Source: Arthrobacter jiangjiafuii (GTDB lineage Bacteria > Actinomycetota > Actinomycetes > Actinomycetales > Micrococcaceae). Taken from it: DNA of 64,000 bases. Position numbers and translations under genes: made by a program. Position 1 is the first letter of the stretch; every line of letters begins with the position of its first letter. The stretch is from NCBI RefSeq assembly GCF_018622995.1, contig NZ_CP076022.1, forward strand, positions 62,001-126,000, written 5' to 3'. Below are positions 45,493 through 54,705 of this stretch, in pieces. Under the pieces are notes generated by a model. The model was not told where the DNA came from. It saw only the letters and a list, made by a program, of their open reading frames with translations, and ran no database searches.

Positions 45493-46443
45493 CTAGCCCG
45501 GAAGCTGCAGGCCGCCGTCGTGCTCTTCGGCCAGCTTGTCCGCGAGCAGTCCCGCAACAGCACGGGCGAGTTGTTCTGCGGGAACCTTCAGCGCATGCAG
45601 CTTGGCCAGGGGTGCCGGGATGGGGTCAGCCGGGGGTGCAGCGAGGTCCGCCGGGCCGATCAGCGCGTGTCGTTGCACCGGTGTCCGGGCCTGCCGCAGC
45701 ACGGCCATTATGGCGCCCCGGACCTGGCGGTCCGTCCCTGCCCACGCCTGCCCCTTGGGAACATAGTCCGGAGCCGGCTTTCCCGCCGCCACCCAGGCGC
45801 AGTGCCGGCGCACCGGACACACCTCGCACTTCGGGCTCCGCGCGGTGCAGACCAGGGCTCCCAGTTCCATGACGGAGGCATTCCAGGCGACCGAGGCGGC
45901 ATCGTCCCGCGGCAGCAGTGCCACGGCCAGCCGCATTTCAGCGGCGGTCAGTGCAGGGGCGGGCAGCGCCTTGCCGGTCAGGGCACGGGCATGGACCCGG
46001 CGGATGTTGGTGTCCACCACCGTTTCCCGCTGGCCGAAGGCAAAGGAGGCCACGGCAGCCGCGGTGTACGTCCCCACACCCGGAAGGCTCAGGAGTTCGG
46101 CGGCGGTTTCCGGAACACGGCCGGCGAAGTCGGCCGTCATGGCGGTGGCAGCGGCGTGCAGGCGCAGGGCGCGGCGCGGATAGCCCAGGCGGTCCCAGGC
46201 GCGTACCGCTTCACCGCTTGACTCGGCTGCCAATGCGGCGGGGGTGGGCCAGCGCTGCATCCATAGCTCCCAGACCGGCAGGACGCGGACAACCGGAGTC
46301 TGCTGGAGCATGATTTCGCTGACAAAGATGCCCCAGGGGCTGCAGTCGGGCTTCCGCCACGGCAGGTCGCGGGAATTGGCAGTGAACCAGCTGATGATCT
46401 CCGTGTGCAGCTGCTCCGCCGCCTGCTGCGGGCCCGGTTCCAT
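45493..46443 (-). CDS. mutY: A/G-specific adenine glycosylase
   Basis: A 316-residue base-excision repair enzyme that removes adenine opposite 8-oxoguanine. The catalytic glutamate is E43 in SEIMLQQT. The helix-hairpin-helix LPGVGTYTAAAV and catalytic Asp in VVDTNIRR follow, and the 4Fe-4S cluster ligands are C-x6-C-x2-C-x5-C in CTARSPKCEVCPVRRHC. The C-terminal MutT-like domain is short. I chose the ATG at 46443 (GGGAGAAGG upstream) over a TTG nine codons earlier. Confidence 0.94.
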   Translation of the reverse strand: MEPGPQQAAEQLHTEIISWFTANSRDLPWRKPDCSPWGIFVSEIMLQQTPVVRVLPVWELWMQRWPTPAALAAESSGEAVRAWDRLGYPRRALRLHAAATAMTADFAGRVPETAAELLSLPGVGTYTAAAVASFAFGQRETVVDTNIRRVHARALTGKALPAPALTAAEMRLAVALLPRDDAASVAWNASVMELGALVCTARSPKCEVCPVRRHCAWVAAGKPAPDYVPKGQAWAGTDRQVRGAIMAVLRQARTPVQRHALIGPADLAAPPADPIPAPLAKLHALKVPAEQLARAVAGLLADKLAEEHDGGLQLPG

Positions 46444-46530
46444 GCCTTCTCCCTCGGTTATGACCAGCAATACTCTACTAACCGGCGTGGTGCGGCACGT
46501 AATCCGAACCGCTATACCTAGCCTTAAGGC

Positions 46531-47244
46531 ATGGTTGGCAATGGATCACCGAAAACCCCGTCCGGAATCACGTCCGGGCGCCCCAGCCCGGCTGTTTACC
46601 GCCGGCGGCGGATTGTCGCGGGCATCCTCGCGCTGCTGGTCGTCATCGGGCTGGTCGTGGGTATCGCCGCGGCTGTGAACGCCCTTCGCGGCGACAGCGC
46701 TGCCGCATCCGAGACCGAAGCCACCATCCCCGGCCCCGACAGCGCGGCACCGGGAACGGAAGCGGGCGCTGCGGATCCGGCGGCTACGCCGGCACCGGCC
46801 GCTTCCAAACCTGCGGCCGGAGAGGCTCCTGCAGAGGAACCCGCGCCGGAAACTCCAAAACTGTGCCCGGGAGGGTCCGTGCAGGTGGCGGCCACCACCG
46901 ATGCCACCAGCTATCCGGCCGGCGTATCTCCGATGCTCACCATGACGATCACCAACTCGGGCACGGAAGCCTGCGATGTCAACGTTGGCACCAGCCAGAT
47001 GGAATTTCTGGTCACCAGCGGGTCGGACCGGATTTTCTCCTCGGTCGACTGCATGCAGGCCAGCCAGGACCTGATCAGGACCATCGAACCCAACAGTGTG
47101 GAAACCGCGAAATTCGGCTGGGAGCGCCTGCGCTCGGCACCCGGCTGCGCACAGGTTCCCAGCAACCCGAACCCGGGCACCTACATGTTCACGGCCCGGC
47201 TCGGGGAGATCTCCAGCGAGCCCGTGGTCTTTGAACTGGAATAG
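46531..47244 (+). CDS. Membrane-anchored extracellular protein, unknown function
   Basis: A 237-residue protein with one N-terminal helix (about 28-50), a low-complexity Ala/Pro/Glu linker (about 55-110) and a globular outer domain (about 112-237) with cysteines in LCPGG, EACDV, VDCMQ and PGCAQ that could form two disulfides. The location between mutY and disA matches a membrane protein gene in mycobacteria. The stop is directly followed, base by base, by the convergent disA stop. Function unknown. Confidence 0.8.
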   Translation: MVGNGSPKTPSGITSGRPSPAVYRRRRIVAGILALLVVIGLVVGIAAAVNALRGDSAAASETEATIPGPDSAAPGTEAGAADPAATPAPAASKPAAGEAPAEEPAPETPKLCPGGSVQVAATTDATSYPAGVSPMLTMTITNSGTEACDVNVGTSQMEFLVTSGSDRIFSSVDCMQASQDLIRTIEPNSVETAKFGWERLRSAPGCAQVPSNPNPGTYMFTARLGEISSEPVVFELE

Positions 47245-48321
47245 CTACATAAAGCGGTCAAGCAGGCTGGTCTCGGCAATCCGGGACAGCCCCTCGCGCA
47301 CGGTGCGGGCCCGCTGCTCGCCGATCCCGTCCACCGTCATCAGGTCTTCGATATTGGCGGCCATGAGGTTCTGCAGCCCGCCGAAGTGGTCCACCAGCCG
47401 GTTGGAAACAGCCGGTGGCACTGACTTGATGTTGCTCAGCAGCCGGTAGCCGCGCGGCTGCACCACTGCTTCGAGGGAATCCTGGCCCGGCTGGAAGCCG
47501 ACGACGGCGGCGATCTTGCCCAGATCCACCATGTCCGAGGCGCTCAGGTTCTGCAGCGTCGCCACCTGGTCCTCTGCATTGCGTTCGCCGTCGTGCAGGT
47601 CCGCGTAGTCGCGGACGATCATCTCGCTGCCCGGCCCCAGCCCCGACGTCAGTTCCTCCAGCTGCAGCGACAGGAGCCGGCCGTCCACGCCGAGTTCCAG
47701 GATGTACTGGGAGATTTCCTCCGAGATCCGGCGGACCATTTCCTGGCGCTGGAGGGTGACGGCAACATCGCGCACCGTGACCATGGCTTCGATTTCCAGC
47801 GCGGACAGGGAATTGGTGACCTGGTCCAGGCGGGCGCGGTAGCGTTCCAGCGTGGCCAGCGCCTGGTTGGCACGGGCAGCCAGCGGCTCGGAGCCCTCCA
47901 GGACGTGCCGCAGCCCGCCGACGTAGAGCTGGATGATGTGCATGGACTGGCTGACGGAAATGACCGGGAAGCCGGTCTCGATGGCTACGCGCTCTGCCGT
48001 GCGGTGGCGGGTACCCGATTCGTGGGTCTCGATGGTGTGGTCCGGAACCAGCTGGACGGCTGCGCGCAGGATGTTCTTGGCGTCCTTGTCGCAGACAATG
48101 GCACCATCCATCTTCGCCAGTTCACGCAGGCGGGTCGGGGAGAAGTCGATGCCGATGTCGAAGCCGCCCGAACAGATGGAGTCAACAGTGCGGTCGAAAC
48201 CCAGGACGATCAGGGCTCCGGTCCGGCCGCGCAGGATGCGTTCCAGGCCGTCGCGGAGATCGGTGCCGGGAGCTACCCGGGCCAGCGTGGCCTTCAGTGC
48301 GTCTTCGGGACTGCGTGCCAT
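47245..48321 (-). CDS. disA: DNA integrity scanning protein/diadenylate cyclase DisA
   Basis: A 358-residue octameric enzyme that makes c-di-AMP and scans DNA for branched lesions. The cyclase motifs are DGA at 72-74 and RHRTAE at 105-110. The C-terminal helix-hairpin-helix part has LMTVDGIGEQRARTVREGL. The start is the ATG at 48321, preceded by AAGGAAG; a GTG two codons earlier has no ribosome site. It follows radA in the same direction (199 bases apart), as in many Gram-positives. Confidence 0.96.
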   Translation of the reverse strand: MARSPEDALKATLARVAPGTDLRDGLERILRGRTGALIVLGFDRTVDSICSGGFDIGIDFSPTRLRELAKMDGAIVCDKDAKNILRAAVQLVPDHTIETHESGTRHRTAERVAIETGFPVISVSQSMHIIQLYVGGLRHVLEGSEPLAARANQALATLERYRARLDQVTNSLSALEIEAMVTVRDVAVTLQRQEMVRRISEEISQYILELGVDGRLLSLQLEELTSGLGPGSEMIVRDYADLHDGERNAEDQVATLQNLSASDMVDLGKIAAVVGFQPGQDSLEAVVQPRGYRLLSNIKSVPPAVSNRLVDHFGGLQNLMAANIEDLMTVDGIGEQRARTVREGLSRIAETSLLDRFM

Positions 48322-48519
48322 GGTCACTTCCTTCCGGCCGTCGGGCCCACGGGCGTTCTGGGCGGGCGCTGCACAGACACTTTCCCTATAGTAGTGGTCC
48401 GGCAGGGCACAATGGACATTTTTGTGCCGTGTGAGGCGCCGAGTTGCGGCGCAGGCTGCACCCGCCTGCAGCGAATTTCACAGGCGGACAGATCCGGCGC
48501 GGCCTGAAGGGTTCTCCGC

Positions 48520-49887
48520 CTAGAACAGAAGCTCCAACGCCTCGGTCAGCGTGCTCACTTCACGGACCTTAAAACCGGCCGGAACGGCCACCGGTCCGTT
48601 GGGGGATGCCGGAACGACGGCGTGGGTGAAGCCCAGGCGTTCTGCCTCCTGAATGCGACGGGCGATGCCGGGGATGGGGCGGACCTCACCGGCGAGGCCC
48701 ACCTCACCGAAGGCGATCAGCTGCGCCGGGAGCGGCTTGTTCATTTTGGCCGAAGCGACCGCCAATGCCACGGCCAGGTCGGTTGCCGGTTCGCTGAGCT
48801 TCACCCCGCCCACGGTCGCAACGTAGCTGTCGTCCTTGGCCAGGTTCATCGAGGCCCGGGCCTGCAGCACCGCCAGGAGCATGGCCACCCGGGACGAGTC
48901 CAGCCCGCTCGTGGCGCGGCGGGCCTGGGCGTTGCTGGTTTCCGCCAGCAGGGCCTGGACCTCGGCCACCAGGGGACGCTTTCCCTCGAGGGTGACGGTG
49001 ATGCAGGTGCCCGAAACCGGTTCCTTGGTCCGGGAGACAAACAGTCCGGACGGGTCGGCCAGGCCCTCGATCCCTTCTTCGGTCAGGTCGAAGCAGCCCA
49101 CCTCGTCGGTGGGCCCATAGCGGTTCTTCACCGCGCGCAGCAGCCGCAGCCGGGAGTGCCGGTCGCCGTCGAACTGGCAGACCACATCGACCAGGTGCTC
49201 CAGCAGCCGGGGGCCGGCAATCGAGCCGTCCTTGGTGACATGTCCTACCAGCAGGGTGGTCATGTTCCGTTCCTTGGCTGCGGCGATCAGCGAGGCGGCC
49301 ACCTCGCGGACCTGGCTGACGCCGCCGGCGCTGCCGTCCACCGCGGAGCTGCTCAGCGTCTGCACCGAGTCCACGATCAGCAGGGCCGGCTGCACCTGGG
49401 CCACCTGGCCCAGGGCCTGCCCGAGGTCCGTTTCCGCGCTCAGGTACAGGAAATCCGAGACCGCGCCGATCCGCTGCGCGCGCAGCTTCACCTGCGCGGT
49501 GGATTCCTCGCCGGTGACGTAGAGGACGTCCCGGCCCAGGTTTCCGACTTTCGCCGCCACATCCAGCAGCAGCGTGGACTTGCCGACGCCGGGTTCCCCG
49601 GCGAGCAGGATCACGGCTCCGGGGACCAACCCGCCGCCCAGCACCCGGTCCAGTTCGTCGACACCGGTGGGCTGGTAGGCCGCGGTGGTGGCATCCACCT
49701 CGGCAATGCGCAGCGCGGGACGGGCCACCGTGGCTGCGGCAGTGGTGCGGGCCATCACCTCTGCTGCTTCTTCCACCGTGCCCCAGGCCTGGCACTCGCC
49801 GCAGCGGCCCACCCACTTGGCGGTGGTCCAGCCGCACTCGGCGCAGCGGTAGTTGGCGGTTTTAGCGCGGGTAGTCTTGGTGGCCAT
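48520..49887 (-). CDS. radA: DNA repair protein RadA
   Basis: A 455-residue RecA-like helicase that helps process recombination intermediates. The N-terminal zinc finger has C15, C18, C29 and C32. Walker A GEPGVGKS is at 97-104, the family motif appears as KNRYG, and the C-terminal Lon-like domain contains PLPAQLIAFGEVGLAGEVRP. It lies upstream of disA on the same strand and the pair is widely conserved. Confidence 0.96.
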   Translation of the reverse strand: MATKTTRAKTANYRCAECGWTTAKWVGRCGECQAWGTVEEAAEVMARTTAAATVARPALRIAEVDATTAAYQPTGVDELDRVLGGGLVPGAVILLAGEPGVGKSTLLLDVAAKVGNLGRDVLYVTGEESTAQVKLRAQRIGAVSDFLYLSAETDLGQALGQVAQVQPALLIVDSVQTLSSSAVDGSAGGVSQVREVAASLIAAAKERNMTTLLVGHVTKDGSIAGPRLLEHLVDVVCQFDGDRHSRLRLLRAVKNRYGPTDEVGCFDLTEEGIEGLADPSGLFVSRTKEPVSGTCITVTLEGKRPLVAEVQALLAETSNAQARRATSGLDSSRVAMLLAVLQARASMNLAKDDSYVATVGGVKLSEPATDLAVALAVASAKMNKPLPAQLIAFGEVGLAGEVRPIPGIARRIQEAERLGFTHAVVPASPNGPVAVPAGFKVREVSTLTEALELLF

Positions 49888-50009
49888 GAAAACAGGCTAT
49901 CCCGCGGCGGTGACACTTCCGTGCGCGGGCCGGGCCGGCCGGGCCGGGGTGCAGGCCGAAGACCTGCGGCACGCCGGCGGGCGGCCAGGTGATCTGCGGC
50001 TCAGGGCCC

Positions 50010-51140
50010 CTAGACCTCGCAGAGGTTGCTGACGGCTTCCTCGTGGGTCAGGCCGGTGGATTCCAGCAGGTCCACCACCAGCGGCCGGAAGAGCATGACC
50101 AGGGCGTCGCCCTGGATGTCGGTGACGCCAAGCGCCTGCGGATTCATCCGTGATCCAACGGCAGCGAGCTGGCTGCGGGCATGCCGCAGGTGCCGTTCCC
50201 GGGCTCCGCCAGACTCCCCGCCCGCCAGTGCGCGCGCCAGAATGTCCACGGCGTCGGCCGTGTCGTTGATGACCTCCGAGACCCGTTCGATCGCCTCGTC
50301 GTCAAGCGCGGCGTGGTTGATCACCGACGTGGTGCGGCGGGCAAAGACGCGGCTGTTGCGCACCGCCAGGTCCAGGTAGCCGATGGAGCCGCGCAGGTCC
50401 CCCAGCTCGGCAAGATGGCGCCGGTACGCCGGGGAGATCCTGGCCACCTCCCGGGCATCACGGACGCTTCGGGTCAGGGCGTCGAGCTGCGGCTGGGTGT
50501 TTCGTGCCCGCACCAAGGCGTGCCACGCGATGGTGGAATCGCTTTTCGCCACGGCCTCGGCGCACTGGCGCAGCACCGCTGACAGCTCATGCAGCAGGTC
50601 CCGGACATTGGACTGGGGTTCGCGCCGGGGGTCACGGGGCGCCAGCATGGTCACCACCAGCGCGAACAGCCCACCGACAATGGCGTCAAGGCTGCGGGTG
50701 AAGGCGCCGCCGTCGGGGGCCGGCAGCAGCACCACCAGCAGGGACTGCAGGCCCAGCTGGGTGGTGAAAATGACGCCGCGGTCCAAAAAGCGCGCCAGCA
50801 TGACGGAAACGAAGAGGACGATGGCGGCCTGCCACAGGCCGTTGCCCAGGAAATGCAGCAGGATTTCGCCGATGGTGATGCCCAGCGTGCAGCCGATCCC
50901 CACTTCCAGCACCCTGCGGGTACGCGGTTCGCGGGAGAACCCGAGCGAGATCAGTGCTGCGGTTGCGGCGAAGAGCGGGCCCTCGTGGCCCAGGATGTAT
51001 TCCGCAAACGCGTAGGCGCCCACGGCACAAACGGTCATCTGCAGCGCCGGGAAAACCGAATTCCGGCTCCGGCGCAGGCCTACCCGGATCCGGTTCCGCA
51101 GGAAACCCCGGCTCTGGGCAAGGTGGTCGCGTGGGGGCAT
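50010..51140 (-). CDS. FUSC/aromatic acid exporter-like membrane protein
   Basis: A 376-residue protein with about six helices in residues 28-165 and a long cytosolic helical C-terminal half (about 170-376). FAEYILGHEGPLFAATAALISLGFS and RRVLEVGIGCTLGITIGEIL match the FUSC/ArAE group, whose members export aromatic acids or other compounds. The substrate is unknown. It is divergent from pstS, with the PHO-box repeats in the gap. Confidence 0.85.
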   Translation of the reverse strand: MPPRDHLAQSRGFLRNRIRVGLRRSRNSVFPALQMTVCAVGAYAFAEYILGHEGPLFAATAALISLGFSREPRTRRVLEVGIGCTLGITIGEILLHFLGNGLWQAAIVLFVSVMLARFLDRGVIFTTQLGLQSLLVVLLPAPDGGAFTRSLDAIVGGLFALVVTMLAPRDPRREPQSNVRDLLHELSAVLRQCAEAVAKSDSTIAWHALVRARNTQPQLDALTRSVRDAREVARISPAYRRHLAELGDLRGSIGYLDLAVRNSRVFARRTTSVINHAALDDEAIERVSEVINDTADAVDILARALAGGESGGARERHLRHARSQLAAVGSRMNPQALGVTDIQGDALVMLFRPLVVDLLESTGLTHEEAVSNLCEV

Positions 51141-51238
51141 GCCAACAGTCTAGGGGCCGGGCGCGCCGCCCTGCATCCGGCCGCACTCTGTGACGAAGCA
51201 GAGGGTGCCGCCCAAAGTTCCCTGCGGCTATCTCTGCT

Positions 51239-51260
51239 GTTCACCTTTCGTTAACCTTGC
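51239..51260 (+). promoter_or_regulatory. Candidate PHO box (PhoP site) of the pst operon
   Basis: Two adjacent 11-base direct repeats, GTTCACCTTTC (51239-51249) and GTTAACCTTGC (51250-51260), resemble the PhoP-binding direct repeats known from streptomycetes (GTTCACC core). A weaker third unit containing GTCCACC follows. The site lies about 104 bases before pstS. Confidence 0.65.
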
Positions 51261-51363
51261 CCGTCCACCATCGGAACAGGGACGGAACTGATCTGTCCCG
51301 GCGAACCGGTGCCCGCCTTGCCTTCGCCTGCAGCGACTCGACCCCTTTGAAAGGGACACAACG

Positions 51364-52482
51364 ATGAAGCTACTACCCCTGGTCCGCACTGCTGCCATCC
51401 TGTCAGCGGGCGCCCTCGCCTTGTCCGGCTGCGGCAGCGACAGTGCCATTGCTCCGGCCGGCGGCACCGCGTCGTCATCGGACAGCGCTCTCACCGGAAC
51501 CCTCTCCGGCGCAGGCGCCACCTCGCAGGATTCAGCGATGCAGGCCTGGATCGCAGGTTTTGCCCAGGAACATCCCGGTGCAGCCGTGCAGTATTCGCCG
51601 GACGGGTCCGGTGCCGGACGGGAAGCCCTGCTGGCCGGCGGCGTCCAGTTCGCCGGCTCCGACGCGTACCTGGATGAGGAGGAAGCCGCCGCTGCGGCGC
51701 AGGTGTGCGGCCCGGACGGTGCCCTCCACATTCCGGCCTACATTTCTCCGATCGCAGTGGCCTTCAACCTGCCCGGCGTCGAAAAGCTGAACCTGGACGC
51801 TGCGGCCATCGCCAAGATCTTCCGTGGCGAGATTACTGCCTGGAACGACCCGGCCATCACCGCCGCCAATCCCGGCATCGACCTGCCCGGCACCCCCGTC
51901 ACCCCGGTGCACCGCGGTGACGAATCGGGCACCACCAAGAACTTCACCGAGTATCTGGCAGCGGCAGCCCCCGAGACCTGGACCGACGAGGCTTCCGGGG
52001 AATGGCCGGCGGGAATTGGGAACGGCGAAAATGCCTCCGGCACCGGCGGAGTGGTCTCGGCGGTGACCGCAACCGAGGGCGGCATCACCTATGCGGACGC
52101 GTCGGCCGCCGGCGACCTGGGCACCGTGGCTGTCCTGGTGGGTGCCGACTATGTTCCGTTCAGTGCGGAAGCCGCGGCCAAGGCAGTGGAGACCTCCACC
52201 CCGGTCAGCGGCAGCGGACGTCCCGAAGCGGACATGGCGATGAGCCTGGACCGGGACACCGCAGCATCCGGGGCCTATCCCGTGGTGCTGGTGTCCTACC
52301 ACATCTACTGCACCGCCTACGGGGACGCCGAGACCGTTGACCTGGTGAAGGCCTTTGGCACGTACGTGGTGAGTGAAGAAGGGCAGGCTGCAGCCGAGGC
52401 CGCAGCCGGAAGCGCGCCGCTGTCCGCGGCGTTGCGTGAGCAGGCGGCGGCTGCGCTGGAAACCATCAGCGTCAAGCCCTAG
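51364..52482 (+). CDS. pstS: Phosphate ABC transporter substrate-binding lipoprotein
   Basis: A 372-residue lipoprotein that captures phosphate outside the membrane. The lipobox is LALSGC (Cys23). The phosphate-binding pattern appears in GAGATSQDSAMQAW, YSPDGSGAGREALL and HRGDESGTTKNFTEYL. GAAAGG-like ribosome site (GAAAGGGA) precedes the ATG. It opens pstSCAB and is followed by a large hairpin before pstC. Confidence 0.96.
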   Translation: MKLLPLVRTAAILSAGALALSGCGSDSAIAPAGGTASSSDSALTGTLSGAGATSQDSAMQAWIAGFAQEHPGAAVQYSPDGSGAGREALLAGGVQFAGSDAYLDEEEAAAAAQVCGPDGALHIPAYISPIAVAFNLPGVEKLNLDAAAIAKIFRGEITAWNDPAITAANPGIDLPGTPVTPVHRGDESGTTKNFTEYLAAAAPETWTDEASGEWPAGIGNGENASGTGGVVSAVTATEGGITYADASAAGDLGTVAVLVGADYVPFSAEAAAKAVETSTPVSGSGRPEADMAMSLDRDTAASGAYPVVLVSYHIYCTAYGDAETVDLVKAFGTYVVSEEGQAAAEAAAGSAPLSAALREQAAAALETISVKP

Positions 52483-52487
52483 GGCCT

Positions 52488-52525
52488 CCCCTGGCCGGGG
52501 TCCGTGCGGGACCCCGGCCGAGGGG
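52488..52525 (+). terminator. Hairpin between pstS and pstC
   Basis: An 11-bp perfect core stem (52493-52503 with 52509-52519) is extended by five further pairs across one bulge, with a 5-base loop. No T-tract follows. It could stabilise or partly terminate the pstS message, allowing more PstS than permease. Confidence 0.6.
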
Positions 52526-52588
52526 AACCAAATAATGGTCAGTAGAGTGTTTAAGTAGTTGCCAAGTGAAGAACCGAAGGGTTGTGCT

Positions 52589-53521
52589 TTGTCCAGCAAG
52601 TCCATAACCGGCACCGGCGGTGCCGGCCGTGCCGGAGACAAGGTGTTTTCCGGCATTACCCTCCTTGCCGGTTGCCTGATCCTGCTTGTCCTGTTTTCCG
52701 TGGCAGTGTTCCTGCTCTGGCAGGCCCTGCCGACGTTCATGGCCGACGGCTCGGACATCAGCGGCGGCGAAGGGTTCCTCACCTACATCTGGCCGCTGGT
52801 CATCGGCACGGTCATTGCCGCGGCCATCGCCCTGCTCATCGCCACCCCGGTGGGGATCGGCGTCGCACTGTTCATCTCGCACTACGCGCCCCGCAGGATC
52901 GCCCAGCCCCTGGGCTACCTCGTGGACCTGCTCGCGGCCATCCCGTCGGTGGTCTACGGGGCCTGGGGCATGACGGTCCTGGCACCGGCCCTGGTGGGCC
53001 CGTACACCTGGCTGGCGGAGAACGCCGGCTGGATTCCAATCTTCGCCGGTCCGGCCAGCCAGACCGGAAAGACCATGCTCACCGCCGGGATCGTGCTGTC
53101 CGTGATGGTGCTGCCGATCATTACCTCGCTGACCCGCGAGATTTTCCTGCAGACCCCGAAACTGCACGAGGAAGCGGCCCTGGCCATGGGCGCCACCCGG
53201 TGGGAAATGATCCGGATGGCGGTGTTCCCCTTCGCCCGTCCCGGCGTCGTCAGCGCCGTCATGCTGGGCCTGGGCCGGGCGCTGGGCGAGACCATGGCCG
53301 TAGCCCTGGTGCTCTCCTCCGGCGGACTGATCGCCAGCCTGATCCGTCCGGGAAACCAGACCATTGCCGCGGAGATTGCCCTGAACTTCCCCGAGGCATA
53401 CGGCCTGCGGCTGTCCGAGCTGATCGCCGCCGGCCTGGTGCTGTTCCTGATCACCCTGGCCGTGAACATCATTGCGCGCTGGATCATCGGCCGCCATAAA
53501 GAATTCTCGGGAGCCAACTGA
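52589..53521 (+). CDS. pstC: Phosphate ABC transporter permease PstC
   Basis: A 310-residue inner-membrane permease with six helices. The transporter loop is LHEEAALAMGATRWEMIRMAVFP (the EAA motif that contacts PstB). I chose the TTG at 52589 (protein MSSKSIT) because AAGGG lies 7 bases upstream; a TTG 10 codons earlier is the alternative. It overlaps the pstA start by 1 base (TGATG). Confidence 0.93.
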   Translation: MSSKSITGTGGAGRAGDKVFSGITLLAGCLILLVLFSVAVFLLWQALPTFMADGSDISGGEGFLTYIWPLVIGTVIAAAIALLIATPVGIGVALFISHYAPRRIAQPLGYLVDLLAAIPSVVYGAWGMTVLAPALVGPYTWLAENAGWIPIFAGPASQTGKTMLTAGIVLSVMVLPIITSLTREIFLQTPKLHEEAALAMGATRWEMIRMAVFPFARPGVVSAVMLGLGRALGETMAVALVLSSGGLIASLIRPGNQTIAAEIALNFPEAYGLRLSELIAAGLVLFLITLAVNIIARWIIGRHKEFSGAN

Positions 53522-54627
53522 TGATTGATACACCCACGCTCAGCCGGCGCCCGGCCATGCTGACCAAGAACCGGTTGCCGCGGTATGCGATCTGGGCAGT
53601 CCTCGGTGCGGCCCTCATCCTGGGCGCAGCACTGTCGGCGCTGATCGGCTTCGGCATTACCAGCTTCACGCTTTTCACCGCGGCGATCTTCGTGCTGGGG
53701 GCCACGGCCCTGACCGGCGTCGTGGAGGGCCGCCGCCGCGCGGTGGACCGCTTCGCGACCTACCTGGTCTGCGGCGCGTTCCTGCTGGCGATGGTTCCGC
53801 TGGTCTCGGTGATCTTCACCGTGCTGTCCCGGGGCCTGGCCGGCCTGAGCCCGGACTTCCTCTTCACATCCATGGGCGGCATGACCGGTGCCGTGGACAA
53901 CACCAGCGTGGAGACCGGAGGCCCGGTCCTGGGCGGCGTCTACCACGGCGTTGTCGGCACTCTCCTGATCACGCTGTGGGCCACCATCATTTCGGTGCCG
54001 ATCGGGCTGCTGACGGCCGTTTACCTGGTCGAGTACAGCCACGGCGGGCCGCTGTCGCGGGCCATCACGTTTTTTGTTGACGTGATGACCGGTATTCCGT
54101 CCATCGTGGCCGGCCTGTTTGCCGCCGCCTTCTTCGGCCTGGTCTTCGGGCCCGGCGTGCGCACCGGCTTTGTGGCCGCCGTCGCACTCTCGGTCCTGAT
54201 GATTCCCGTGGTGGTGCGCTCCACCGAGGAAATGCTCAAAATCGTGCCCAACGAGCTGCGCGAGGCCGCCTACGCGCTGGGCGTGCGCAAGTGGCGCACC
54301 ATCCTCAAGGTGGTGGTGCCGACGGCGATCTCCGGCATTGCGTCCGGCGTCACCCTTGCCATTGCCCGCGTCATTGGCGAAACCGCCCCGCTGCTGGTGA
54401 CCGCAGGCTTTGTGAACACCATCAACATGAACGTCTTCGCGGGCTGGATGAGCACACTGCCCACGTTTATCTACCGGCAGCTGATGAGCCCCACCTCGCC
54501 CACCAACACCGATCCGAGTACCCAGCGGGCCTGGGCTGCGGCGCTGCTGCTGATCATCATGGTGATGCTCCTGAACCTCGGGGCGCGCCTTATCGCCCGC
54601 CTCTTTGCCCCCAAGACCGGGCGCTGA
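53521..54627 (+). CDS. pstA: Phosphate ABC transporter permease PstA
   Basis: A 368-residue permease partner of PstC. The first 85 residues add two or three helices beyond the usual core, common in actinobacterial PstA. The EAA loop is LREAAYALGVRKWRTILKVVVP, and IARVIGETAPLLVTAG is a family signature. The ATG at 53521 shares one base with the pstC stop. Confidence 0.95.
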   Translation: MIDTPTLSRRPAMLTKNRLPRYAIWAVLGAALILGAALSALIGFGITSFTLFTAAIFVLGATALTGVVEGRRRAVDRFATYLVCGAFLLAMVPLVSVIFTVLSRGLAGLSPDFLFTSMGGMTGAVDNTSVETGGPVLGGVYHGVVGTLLITLWATIISVPIGLLTAVYLVEYSHGGPLSRAITFFVDVMTGIPSIVAGLFAAAFFGLVFGPGVRTGFVAAVALSVLMIPVVVRSTEEMLKIVPNELREAAYALGVRKWRTILKVVVPTAISGIASGVTLAIARVIGETAPLLVTAGFVNTINMNVFAGWMSTLPTFIYRQLMSPTSPTNTDPSTQRAWAAALLLIIMVMLLNLGARLIARLFAPKTGR

Positions 54628-54705
54628 GGCACCACCCGCCCGCGGGCAGGGGACGCTCCGCCGGATGCCCTGCCCGGACCCGAAATCTCCAACAGAAGGA
54701 AACAC

